Below the pieces are notes generated by a model. It was not told the origin of the DNA. It searched no databases and saw only the letters and a list, made by a program, of their open reading frames with translations. Shown here one piece after another: positions 51,772 to 60,461 of a stretch of DNA of 64,000 bases. The stretch's first letter is position 1, and every line of letters begins with the position of its first letter. The position numbers and the translations under genes were made by a program. This DNA comes from Paenibacillus sp. 1_12 (GTDB lineage: Bacteria; Bacillota; Bacilli; Paenibacillales; NBRC-103111), in the NCBI RefSeq assembly GCF_900114475.1, contig NZ_FOTE01000008.1, forward strand, positions 124,001-188,000. The letters run 5' to 3'.

Positions 51772-53211
51772 TTAATATAATTGAGTCATCAATTCATAAT
51801 CCCACCAATATTTGGACGTATTATTTGTTAAATTGGTTATGCGGTTTTTCATCCCGTCCACCACATACAAGGTATGGCTGGCATCGATATAGAAATTTCC
51901 TGGTACATAATCGTGCAGCTTGGTCGCAGGGGCCGTTCCATTCAATAAATAGATGCCATCCGTTTCCTTGATTTGTTTCTCACTGTAAGCTCTGACTGTC
52001 AAAACACCCTGATCGGCAAACAGCAGGTCAAGATTATCTGCTTGCATCTGATTGTTCATAGATGTCGTAGCGCCGTCAGGGGCAATATGCAGGATCTGCC
52101 CGCGAAGTCTGGCAGTACGTGCAGAAGATGAGGAGGGAGCTTGGCTAATGAGCCAACTGGAACCATCCTTATTGTTAATCACATAATCGGGTTTTTGGTT
52201 AAATTCAGGAACGCGTACCGCTTTTCCGTCTTTTACAATAAACGCAAAGCTGTCTTGAGGCGTGTAAATATCCTGTGCTGCATAATATACAGTGAGAAAT
52301 ACAAAAGTGATATCATTGCTCACAGGGATAATTGCACTTTCAGCAGAAAAAACCTTTTTATTCAAGGAAACCGACGCGGATTTCGATTCTTGCTTATCCG
52401 CCGTGCCGGACGAAAATGACAGCAATTCGAGCTGTTTATATTCAATCGTATGATCTTTCAATTCTACTTTTTCATTCTTTTTCTCAAAGTTGGCGGCCTG
52501 ATAAGGTTTGAAGCGATCCTTTTCATGTTTAGAGATCTCTTCCCCAGCTTCTTTCGCAAGCCGAATCGGAGTTCCTTCCAATGACTTATTTATTTGATAC
52601 ACATCATTTTGGTTGCCGTAGGCATAGAGGAAGTCACCCTCCTCATAAAAAAGTTGATAAAGAACTTTATGCTGGATAGTCGTTAATTTGAAGCCTGCCT
52701 TACTCATCCAACTTGTGTCCCATTCAAATTCATCATGGGTAAAGCGCCACGTCATAGGGAAATAAGTGATATCCCGGAACTGCAGAACCGGATAGGATTC
52801 ATTGGCATTATCGATCTGTTTCCAATTCACATGGATCGGGTAGTCAGCGACTGTTGCTGTGTAATCCCGGTTCAAGTCATTGTTAGAGCCCAGAGTTTGC
52901 TTCATTTTTTCCCTGAACTGATTGTTACGCATAATGCTCAGTCCGCTTTCCTGATCCCAGTTAACGGACAAGCTCAAGGCACGGCTGTAATTCCAAGTCA
53001 TAGGAAAATAAGTAATATCATTATAAACCAGCAAAGGATACTCCTGATGCTCGTTATCAATCATAACTCCATTCAACTCAACGTTAAATGTAGGAATATG
53101 CACCTTTACTTGTTTGGGAGCTGCATAAGCCTGAGCAGCTATTTGGGAACCAAACGTAAATAAAAGCGTCAGGCAAACAACAAATTTAATGAGACGATCG
53201 AGGTATGGCAT
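51772..53211 (-). CDS. Exported protein with two copper amine oxidase-like N-terminal repeats
   Basis: 479 aa, ATG at 53211 after AAAGGAG. Signal peptide (1-30, ending AYAAP). Two homologous segments: YPLLVYNDITYFPMTWNYSR (about 60-80) and YPVLQFRDITYFPMTWRFTH (about 140-160), each preceded by ID-x-x-[NH] and followed by an aromatic-rich turn, resembling the stalk module seen in many Paenibacillus exoproteins. The C-terminal 250 residues look like a beta-propeller fragment (DKSWLIS-like repeats) with no recognised catalytic motif. Confidence 0.82.
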   Translation of the reverse strand: MPYLDRLIKFVVCLTLLFTFGSQIAAQAYAAPKQVKVHIPTFNVELNGVMIDNEHQEYPLLVYNDITYFPMTWNYSRALSLSVNWDQESGLSIMRNNQFREKMKQTLGSNNDLNRDYTATVADYPIHVNWKQIDNANESYPVLQFRDITYFPMTWRFTHDEFEWDTSWMSKAGFKLTTIQHKVLYQLFYEEGDFLYAYGNQNDVYQINKSLEGTPIRLAKEAGEEISKHEKDRFKPYQAANFEKKNEKVELKDHTIEYKQLELLSFSSGTADKQESKSASVSLNKKVFSAESAIIPVSNDITFVFLTVYYAAQDIYTPQDSFAFIVKDGKAVRVPEFNQKPDYVINNKDGSSWLISQAPSSSSARTARLRGQILHIAPDGATTSMNNQMQADNLDLLFADQGVLTVRAYSEKQIKETDGIYLLNGTAPATKLHDYVPGNFYIDASHTLYVVDGMKNRITNLTNNTSKYWWDYELMTQLY

Positions 53212-53455
53212 ACCGATTCTCCTTTACAGGACGTTTTATTAATTAGACGAGTGCTTTCTGGAAAAAGTTTCTAAATTGAAAACGATAATTTAACCTTAAG
53301 GTGGGTATGTAAATCTGATAGGACCATGATGGGATTTCTCCATTAAGCAATAAATATAAATAATGTAAAAATATCCAACTATAAAAATATTGAATCGAAC
53401 TTTTTTGTTGTTGAAAGCATATTTACTACGAGTGTTAGGGAAGGGAGGGAACAAT

Positions 53456-53992
53456 TTGAGGGGATTACCCATAACTGAAGAGCAAGCGAGAGAGATGTAT
53501 GAGGAGCATGCCCCTTATGTATACGGAATTGCACTTATGATGACGAAGTCAAAGGCAATCGCCGATGATATCGTGCAGGAAGTTTTCCTCCGTGCCTATC
53601 AAAAATATCATCTATATGATCCATTGAAGCCATTGCGTCCGTGGTTATTCAGAATCACGATGAACATCATCAGAGGTACGCTGCGAAAGCAGCGATGGCT
53701 TACCTGGATGGGTCAGGTCCCGGAGACGGAATCCTCTCAATCGTTGGAAGATCTCGTTATGCAAAATGAACGTGAAGAAGAATTATGGATGGCTGTTAAT
53801 CTCTTGTCGGGCAAAAGGAGAGAGGTTGTCATTATGCATTATTATACCGGACTGTCTCTGCGCGAAACCGCAGCTGTTCTCGGGATTCTTGAGGGGACAT
53901 GCAAATCTAGGCTTCATGCAGCTTTGAAACAATTGCGAAAGGACAGTAAGGAACACCATCTTTTCATTAAGGTAAAGGAGAATGTGAAATGA
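53456..53992 (+). CDS. ECF-family RNA polymerase sigma factor
   Basis: 178 aa from a TTG at 53456 with AAGGGAGG 7 nt upstream; the longer frame from 53390 is unlikely. Region 2: APYVYGIALMMTKSKAIADD, VQEVFLRAYQKYHLYDPLKP, RPWLFRITMNIIRGTLRKQR. Region 4: LLSGKRREVVIMHYYTGLSL, RETAAVLGILEGTCKSRLHA. It overlaps a DUF4179 gene by 4 bp, the usual sigma/anti-sigma arrangement. Confidence 0.94.
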   Translation: MRGLPITEEQAREMYEEHAPYVYGIALMMTKSKAIADDIVQEVFLRAYQKYHLYDPLKPLRPWLFRITMNIIRGTLRKQRWLTWMGQVPETESSQSLEDLVMQNEREEELWMAVNLLSGKRREVVIMHYYTGLSLRETAAVLGILEGTCKSRLHAALKQLRKDSKEHHLFIKVKENVK

Positions 53993-55389
53993 CTCTGGAT
54001 TCCAAATCTAGACAAGACCTTGGTACGGATTTACCACCTGATGTTGCCGATGCTGTCCAGAATCGCCTGAATCAACTACGCCCCCCTGTCTCTTTCGAGA
54101 CTATGTGGCAGCGGTATCAACCGTCCGACTTCCATAATCCGAATGGGAATCGTCCGAATCCCAAGCTTGTACGCAGAAAAAGGCTTTTGGTTGCCCATGC
54201 ATTCGTCTTATGTACGGTGATCATTATGGGAGCATGGCTCTTGTCACCAGCGGTAGGTGATGCTCTTCAAAAATCCCGATTCATAGAGCTGCTGTATAAG
54301 AGCACGGGTACTAGTTTTGGCAATGGACTTGAACAGATTGAAAAACAGAACCTGAGTATCCAAACGAACATTTCAGTGACCGATAAGGACATCCGATTGA
54401 CTGTAGCCGATGCCTTTTATGATGGTATTCAAATTGTGGTTAATTATGAGGTGGAATTTCTTAAGGGCAAGAAGAACTTGACCCCTGACGATGCTGCGGT
54501 GTATTACAAGCTTGAGATAGAAGAAGCTAAACCTACGATGATGTGGACCCATGTGTTTACGATTACCGGAGAACATACCTTTGTGGGAACGACTTTGATT
54601 GATACCTCTGTACTGCCCGAGCATCCTAGGCTGACCATGCGGGTAGAACGAATTGGCAGTATTCAGGGCAATTGGAACTTTACGATTCCTTTATCTACGG
54701 AGAAGACGGCGTCTCTAACTACCAAATTTCGGCCTCAGATTTCGGGCACTTATTTCGATAAACATTTTACTGTGGATGAAATCATCTTCACACCGGTATC
54801 CACTCAACTAGTCATAAAAAACGATGATTTGGATCACAAGCTGTTTTATTGGATCAAAGATGATCTGGAGACTCAGTTTGAATCTGGAGGCGGACAGGGA
54901 GGAAATGGAGAGAATCGTTTGAACTTTGGTCCCACGTCTGCGATTAATCCCAAGCCACCATTCATAACGATGATGATTAATAGTTATCAGATGGAAGCAG
55001 GTGATTGGACACAAAGAGACGTTTTTGCAGATTATACAGGCATATTTCCTGTAGTAATGGAAGGGAATAACGGGGGAACCATTAAGATTACAGGCGTTCA
55101 GTTTCTTGATGATACAACCGTAGTGGATTACGAATCGAGTGATGCTGTGAATCAGCTTCCAACGCTTACGCTGGAGGACTCCACCGGCAAAAGAATTCGG
55201 CCTAACAAGCGTCCCATTCGTGTGGAAAGGGACAAATTTGCTTATAGTGTACAATTCCCAAGGCTAGAATCTGGGTCCATAACTCACTTCGTCAATATGG
55301 TCGAAGAGTACAAGAAGGTACCGCCCAAGCCGATGGAAGTCAAGATTCCGCTTGACTGGGAACATATCACGTCCAAACCAAATCCATAA
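53989..55389 (+). CDS. DUF4179-type membrane anti-sigma factor
   Basis: 466 aa, start in an ATGA overlap with the sigma gene. Cytosolic N-terminus (1-65) presumably holding the sigma factor, one membrane helix (about 68-88, LLVAHAFVLCTVIIMGAWLL), then an extracellular DUF4179-like region (NISVTDKDIRLTVADAFYDG, VGTTLIDTSVLPEHPRLTM). It would release the sigma factor on an outside signal. No zinc-finger anti-sigma motif is seen. Confidence 0.88.
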   Translation: MTLDSKSRQDLGTDLPPDVADAVQNRLNQLRPPVSFETMWQRYQPSDFHNPNGNRPNPKLVRRKRLLVAHAFVLCTVIIMGAWLLSPAVGDALQKSRFIELLYKSTGTSFGNGLEQIEKQNLSIQTNISVTDKDIRLTVADAFYDGIQIVVNYEVEFLKGKKNLTPDDAAVYYKLEIEEAKPTMMWTHVFTITGEHTFVGTTLIDTSVLPEHPRLTMRVERIGSIQGNWNFTIPLSTEKTASLTTKFRPQISGTYFDKHFTVDEIIFTPVSTQLVIKNDDLDHKLFYWIKDDLETQFESGGGQGGNGENRLNFGPTSAINPKPPFITMMINSYQMEAGDWTQRDVFADYTGIFPVVMEGNNGGTIKITGVQFLDDTTVVDYESSDAVNQLPTLTLEDSTGKRIRPNKRPIRVERDKFAYSVQFPRLESGSITHFVNMVEEYKKVPPKPMEVKIPLDWEHITSKPNP

Positions 55390-55403
55390 GCATCGATGTT
55401 AAG

Positions 55404-55437
55404 GTCAGGCTCTCCCATGGGTGGGCCTGTTGATTTT
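55404..55437 (+). terminator. Terminator after the anti-sigma gene
   Basis: CAGGC-tct-CCC-at-GGG-tgg-GCCTG followed by TTGATTTT; internal mismatches weaken it. Confidence 0.65.
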
Positions 55438-55507
55438 GCTGCAAGCGTATAAAAATTATGACTTTACGCACACTTAGTGAAAGAAGTTTTGGATAGGGGG
55501 ACCTTAT

Positions 55508-57181
55508 TTGGGTACTGTAGGCAATAAGCTATCTATTGCAGCCTTGGGCGGAGTCAATGAAATTGGCAAGAACATGTACATCATACAATACGATAATGAC
55601 ATCGTAGTCATCGACTGCGGTTCCAAATTTCCCGATGAAAGCTTATTAGGGATTGATTTAATTATTCCGGATATCAGCTTTTTATTGGAAAATAGGGATA
55701 AAGTGCGGGCTTTGATTATTACACACGGGCACGAAGATCATATCGGTGGGGTCCCCTACATTTTGAAGCAATTGAATATCCCCATTTATGCGACAAGGCT
55801 AACACTTGGATTAATTCAAAATAAATTAAAAGAAGCGGGTCTGCTTGCCGAAGCTAGTCTCATACAGATCCATTCGGATTCCAGTGTTGAGCTTGGTTCC
55901 ATGACTACAACCTTTTTTAAAACCAATCACAGTATTCCTGATTGTCTGGGCGTCGTATTTCAGACACCAGAAGGTACAGTTGTACATACGGGAGATTTTA
56001 AATTCGATTTGACTCCTGTCAATGAGCAGTATCCTGACTTTCATCAGATGGCCGAAATTGGGAAAAATGGCGTATTAGCTTTATTATCCGAAAGCACCAA
56101 TGCGGAGCGTCCCGGATTTACTCCATCGGAACGAATTGTAGGTGAACACATTGAAGAGGCCTTCAGCAAGGCTAAGCAAAAAGTGTTTATTTCTACCTTT
56201 GCCTCCAATGTCCATCGTCTTCAGCAAGTTGTAGATGCGGCATTTATAACGAATCGCAAGCTGGCCTTGCTGGGTCGAAGTATGATCAATGTAGTTAATA
56301 TCGCATCACAGCTCGGATATATCAATATTCCTGAAGGCATGCTGATTGAAGCAGGCGATATCAATAAAATGGCCTCTGATCGAGTAGCTATCCTCTGTAC
56401 CGGAAGCCAAGGCGAACCGATGGCTGCTTTAGCCCGATTGGCCAGTTCTAATTACCGGCAGGCAGAAATTGTAGCTGGGGATACCGTCATTCTCGCCGCT
56501 ACACCCATACCAGGCAATGAACGAAATGTTGCGCGTATCGTAGATAATTTATTTCGAATCGGTGCTAAAGTAATTTACGGGTCAGGATCGGTAACAGGGA
56601 TGCATGTTTCCGGACATGCGAGTCAGGAAGAGCTGAAATTAATGCTTACCTTGATGAAACCCCAATATTTCATTCCAATTCATGGGGAATTCCGTATGCT
56701 TCATCAGCATAAATGGCTGGCTGAATCTGTGGGAGTGGACAAGGACAATATTTTCATCATTGATAACGGTGAAGTCGTTGACATTGAGAATCAAGTGGCC
56801 CGTCAAACTCGAAAAATACCGTCAGGCAATACCCTTGTAGATGGTTGGGGAATCGGTGATGTTGGTAATATCGTATTGAGGGACCGTAAACATCTGTCGG
56901 AGGATGGGATTCTTGTCGTCGTGGTTACACTTAGCAAAATGGACGGTAAAATTTTATCCGGGCCCGATATCATCTCCCGGGGTTTCGTCTATGTTCGTGA
57001 GTCGGAGGATTTGATGGAGGAAGCAAGTCTTATCGTAAAAAACACCATTACCCAATTACAGGCCCAAAATGTGAATCAATGGAACTCACTTAAAATCAAT
57101 GTGAAGGCAGTGTTAGGGCGATTTTTATATGAGCAGACAGGTAGGCGTCCCGTCATTCTGCCGATTATTATGGAGATTTGA
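55508..57181 (+). CDS. Ribonuclease J family protein
   Basis: 557 aa from a TTG at 55508 with GGGGG about 7 nt upstream; length matches RNase J1/J2 (about 555). Metallo-beta-lactamase core THGHEDHIGGVPYIL (zinc site), GDFKFDL, the beta-CASP insertion with VFISTFASNVHRLQQVV, CTGSQGEPMAALARLASS, and HVSGHASQEELKL, plus the C-terminal domain. RNase J degrades and matures RNA as endonuclease and 5'-3' exonuclease. It is not next to the usual J1 or J2 neighbours and could be an extra paralogue; that needs a whole-genome count. Confidence 0.95.
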   Translation: MGTVGNKLSIAALGGVNEIGKNMYIIQYDNDIVVIDCGSKFPDESLLGIDLIIPDISFLLENRDKVRALIITHGHEDHIGGVPYILKQLNIPIYATRLTLGLIQNKLKEAGLLAEASLIQIHSDSSVELGSMTTTFFKTNHSIPDCLGVVFQTPEGTVVHTGDFKFDLTPVNEQYPDFHQMAEIGKNGVLALLSESTNAERPGFTPSERIVGEHIEEAFSKAKQKVFISTFASNVHRLQQVVDAAFITNRKLALLGRSMINVVNIASQLGYINIPEGMLIEAGDINKMASDRVAILCTGSQGEPMAALARLASSNYRQAEIVAGDTVILAATPIPGNERNVARIVDNLFRIGAKVIYGSGSVTGMHVSGHASQEELKLMLTLMKPQYFIPIHGEFRMLHQHKWLAESVGVDKDNIFIIDNGEVVDIENQVARQTRKIPSGNTLVDGWGIGDVGNIVLRDRKHLSEDGILVVVVTLSKMDGKILSGPDIISRGFVYVRESEDLMEEASLIVKNTITQLQAQNVNQWNSLKINVKAVLGRFLYEQTGRRPVILPIIMEI

Positions 57182-57246
57182 AAGTCCGGTGAACACGGCC
57201 TGCAAAGCTCAATTGCCACTAATCTTTGAAATCCTCGAATATCACA

Positions 57247-57280
57247 CAAACAATCCTGCAACATTTGCAGGATTGTTTGC
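57247..57280 (+). terminator. Terminator after RNase J
   Basis: CAAACAATCCTGCA-acat-TTGCAGGATTGTTTG, a near-perfect 14-bp stem, then CTTTC. Confidence 0.88.
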
Positions 57281-57342
57281 TTTCGGTTACTTAATAGTGA
57301 TGTATCTGGTATTACGCAGCTCCTCTACCGCGAACAAGTCCC

Positions 57343-59112
57343 CTATGGAGTCAATTCCAAAACTGTTACCTTATATTCGGTTACGGGAGCAGGGGTCTTC
57401 TTCACTTCCTCGCTCCCTGTGTATATGCCTGTAATCGTGACAGGCCCCTGTTTGAAGCGGACATTGCCGGTCAGCAGCACATAGCCGTTATTAAGCTGGA
57501 TCATCGCTTTGTTATCATCAACCGAGGTGATCGTGCCTTGGAAACGGATCTTTTCGTTTTTGTGGAGTGTCATCTCGGTTAACGGAATATCCAGCGCTGC
57601 TCCACCGGGCTTGGTATCGACTATCGCCCTGACAAAGGCATAACGGCCATTACGATACTCGTAAACAGCTTTTTGTCCGGCACCCTCACCTGTCGGATTA
57701 TCGATTAGGAGTGCTCCCGTGGGATCGTAGTCCAATTTATCAGCTTCAACATCGAGAACTTTAAACAGCTCTGGCGCATTAACCTCGTAGGCAATATATC
57801 GGGCCTTACGGGTTTTGGAAGCTGCTTCGAGCAATAAGGACGAGATGTCTTTTTTGGCACCAATCCGGTCTGACCATTGAATCGATTTTATGGTGACGCC
57901 CTGATCGATAGCGGTCTTCGAGGTTTCGATCTTTTGATCAGGAAGCAGGCGGGCCAGCACCAGAGTTTTGTTATCAAGCACTCCTACAGCTGTCAGCTTG
58001 GCTCCGGCCTGTCCTTTGTTACTAATCACATTGGTAAAGGCAAGCTCAGTGCCTGCCGCTTTACGCAGCAATTGCAGCGGATCAGCTTCGAGCCAACGCT
58101 GTTCAAGCTCACTCACTTCCTTATCCGTGTCCTTGTATTCGTTCAAAACCTTATACAAGGCTATGGCATCTGCGAACTTTTGAGTGGAAGCGAGCTGCTC
58201 GGCGCGTTCAAATTGCTTGCGGATCGTCGTTTGAATGTAAGTGTTTGTTTTGGATGAAGGACCGCCAAGCTCTTTAGACGATTGAAACAGAAGGACGTTA
58301 GCAATAAAGCCCTTCAAATCGTTTTTTTCCTGCTTTGCAAGTGTTGATTGAGCATAGGTCTCAAGCTTTGGCTGCAGCCATGCGGCCTCGACATGGTAAG
58401 CATCGTAGAACTTGCGGATACCCGCTACCTCCTTCAACACCTCCCCGACCGTTTTGGTTTTGAAGCTGGCATCCAGCCGGGCTTGATCATAACGTTCGAG
58501 CAGCTTATTCAGCTCCAGCTTCTTCGTATTTTCATCCTTAAAGTAAGCGGCTGGCAGCTGCAGTAAATAAGCGATAGCATTATCTCCATTAAATGTCTTT
58601 TTGCTGATGTCACTTTCCAGACTCTTGATCAGAAGCTGTTTGGCGTAGGCGAACGCATTGGTAAAACGCTCATCCATTTGCTCGGAGGCTGACATTTCGG
58701 CAAAACGTTTTTGCGAAGCTTCGTTAAGTCCCGCCAGCTCTGTGGCTTTTGCTTGATATGTAGTATAGGTTTTGAGAAGCAGTGTAATATCGTTCACGTT
58801 TTCGGCAGCTTTCAGGTCGGCGGAAAGTGAAGTGAACCAGCCCTTAAGGGCTGCAGCGGGATTCAGTGCAGTCAGCGCCGCGGCGGTTTCCTGCTCTTTA
58901 TAATCAATCATACGAATTTGCTGAGCCTTGGAGTAAGCTTGCTGAGCAGCCAGCTCGTTGCCCGCGGCCTGCAGCTGCACACCTTTGGCGTATAGTTCTG
59001 TCTTTTGCCAGCTTATATAGCCTTTGTATCCGGCCAGGCACAATGCGGCAGCCAATACAATAACAGCCGCATCGCGAGATCGTTTCGAGCGTTTATACAT
59101 GAAAGAAGCCAA
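57343..59112 (-). CDS. Large membrane-anchored helical-repeat protein of unknown function
   Basis: 589 aa from a TTG at 59112 with AAGGAGGGG 6 nt upstream (ATG at 59100 is too far from the site). One N-terminal helix (about 14-34) after a basic tail, then a long helical extracellular or periplasm-side region (about 40-370) with TPR-like stretches (AYSKAQQIRMIDYKEQE, FADAIALYKVLNEYKDTD), and a C-terminal half with small beta domains (IRFQGTITSVDDNKAMIQLN). No known family. It ends the minus-strand set facing the VWA/tubulin-like genes. Confidence 0.82.
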   Translation of the reverse strand: MASFMYKRSKRSRDAAVIVLAAALCLAGYKGYISWQKTELYAKGVQLQAAGNELAAQQAYSKAQQIRMIDYKEQETAAALTALNPAAALKGWFTSLSADLKAAENVNDITLLLKTYTTYQAKATELAGLNEASQKRFAEMSASEQMDERFTNAFAYAKQLLIKSLESDISKKTFNGDNAIAYLLQLPAAYFKDENTKKLELNKLLERYDQARLDASFKTKTVGEVLKEVAGIRKFYDAYHVEAAWLQPKLETYAQSTLAKQEKNDLKGFIANVLLFQSSKELGGPSSKTNTYIQTTIRKQFERAEQLASTQKFADAIALYKVLNEYKDTDKEVSELEQRWLEADPLQLLRKAAGTELAFTNVISNKGQAGAKLTAVGVLDNKTLVLARLLPDQKIETSKTAIDQGVTIKSIQWSDRIGAKKDISSLLLEAASKTRKARYIAYEVNAPELFKVLDVEADKLDYDPTGALLIDNPTGEGAGQKAVYEYRNGRYAFVRAIVDTKPGGAALDIPLTEMTLHKNEKIRFQGTITSVDDNKAMIQLNNGYVLLTGNVRFKQGPVTITGIYTGSEEVKKTPAPVTEYKVTVLELTP

Positions 59113-59165
59113 TGGGCACCCCTCCTTTTTTCATGTTTCAACAGCGGGACATATTCACCACAGTT

Positions 59166-60104
59166 CTAGATGATCCCCTGAAGTTCTGGATCAGCCTCGT
59201 ACTTCTGTTTCAGCAAAGCTGTAAGTCTTGGGTAAAGCTGTGGAAAAGAATCCGGGCTTTCGGCGACCAGTTGCAACAGTCTGATCAAACGTTCACGAGG
59301 CAGGTCATCGATAAAATCGGCGATTTGATCTTGATACTGAACCACATAAGTTTTCACGCGTAACGCTGCTGTGAATACGAGCGCGAGCGCGGCCCGTCCA
59401 CCTGGCAGGGCTTCGATTTCTGGTCGATAGCGGATAACGTAATCGATAGCGTCACGTTTGACAAGCTCGGGACTGACCTTGCTGACCTCAAATAAATACA
59501 GGACAAAATCGGCATCGAACGCTTCAGGCAGCAGCGTGCTGAGTTCGAGGTCCATATCCTTACGCAGATTAAAGTGGTTCAGGCATATGATCTTGAGAAT
59601 TTTCACTTGATTGCCGGAAAATAAATAACCGATTTCCCGCAGCTTTTCATAAGCTTGCTTATAATTCTCTGCCTTCAAATCGGCGGCAGCATCCTCAGTA
59701 TCCAGCAGCAGCCCTTCACGAATCGTGCGGTTTTCGCTTTGCAGTAGTTGGTTGAGCAAGCTTTTCTCCAGATGGGGCGTATATTTTTTGCGCAGCAGGA
59801 CATACAGCACAATAAGTGCAATACCTGCCAGCAGCGAAATCAGCATTTCCATAAGATTTTTACCCAGCACTATTGCTGCAAGGGCTCCCGTACCAAGAAT
59901 CAATACGTCTCTTTGGGCATGGCGTTTCAGAATCGTATGCAGCAAGGGCAGCAGTGGAGTGAACTTGCCTTCAATTCCGCAGTTTATACAGGTATTGTCC
60001 CACAATGAGGAGTAGCTGCCGCAACCTTTGCATTGCTTCAAACGTTCAAAGGTATGGCTGGTTCGACGGCTGGGACGGAAATGGGCAGCGATTTTATTTT
60101 TCAT
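59166..60104 (-). CDS. Zinc-ribbon membrane protein of unknown function
   Basis: 312 aa from the ATG at 60104 (AGGGTG upstream; a GTG at 60113 is also possible). N-terminal treble-Cys ribbon CKGCGSYSSLWDNTCINCG (about 26-44), two close helices (about 68-108), then a soluble helical domain (about 120-312) with DAAADLKAENYKQAYEKLRE. The start lies inside the preceding 50-aa ORF, so they are coupled; the 589-aa gene follows after 53 bp. Function unknown. Confidence 0.85.
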   Translation of the reverse strand: MKNKIAAHFRPSRRTSHTFERLKQCKGCGSYSSLWDNTCINCGIEGKFTPLLPLLHTILKRHAQRDVLILGTGALAAIVLGKNLMEMLISLLAGIALIVLYVLLRKKYTPHLEKSLLNQLLQSENRTIREGLLLDTEDAAADLKAENYKQAYEKLREIGYLFSGNQVKILKIICLNHFNLRKDMDLELSTLLPEAFDADFVLYLFEVSKVSPELVKRDAIDYVIRYRPEIEALPGGRAALALVFTAALRVKTYVVQYQDQIADFIDDLPRERLIRLLQLVAESPDSFPQLYPRLTALLKQKYEADPELQGII

Positions 60105-60246
60105 GGGCGTCACCCTGATTTAATTGACTTTTGAATTCAGCATCTATGCGGTCCAGGGAAAGCTCATTCCGCTTGCTTTTATGAAACTGGATCCATCGAT
60201 TCAAAACGAAAATAACGCTTAACGCGAGCAAGGTATAGGTCAGCAT
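60094..60246 (-). CDS. 50-aa membrane protein, first gene of the minus-strand set
   Basis: ATG at 60246 with TTGGAGGTG 6 nt upstream. One N-terminal helix (LTYTLLALSVIFVLNRWI) followed by a charged tail (HKSKRNELSLDRIDAEFKSQ). The stop lies 11 bases inside the next gene, which suggests coupled translation. Its ribosome site is far better than that of the gene it overlaps. No family recognised. Confidence 0.7.
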   Translation of the reverse strand: MLTYTLLALSVIFVLNRWIQFHKSKRNELSLDRIDAEFKSQLNQGDAHEK

Positions 60247-60461
60247 TTCATGCACCTCCAATGTATCGACCACAGATATCAGGTTGAACGGTCCGGTACC
60301 TTATGATTCGTCCGACAAGGCTCGTTTCCTTTTCGATATGTGGGCTGTAAGTAACCTTAAGAATATCATAAGAAATGGGACAGTGGAATTTTATGCTCTA
60401 AAAGATTAAGATGGTGAGTAGATAGTCTAATCGTAATTGAAAGTTTTGGAGGATTAATAAC

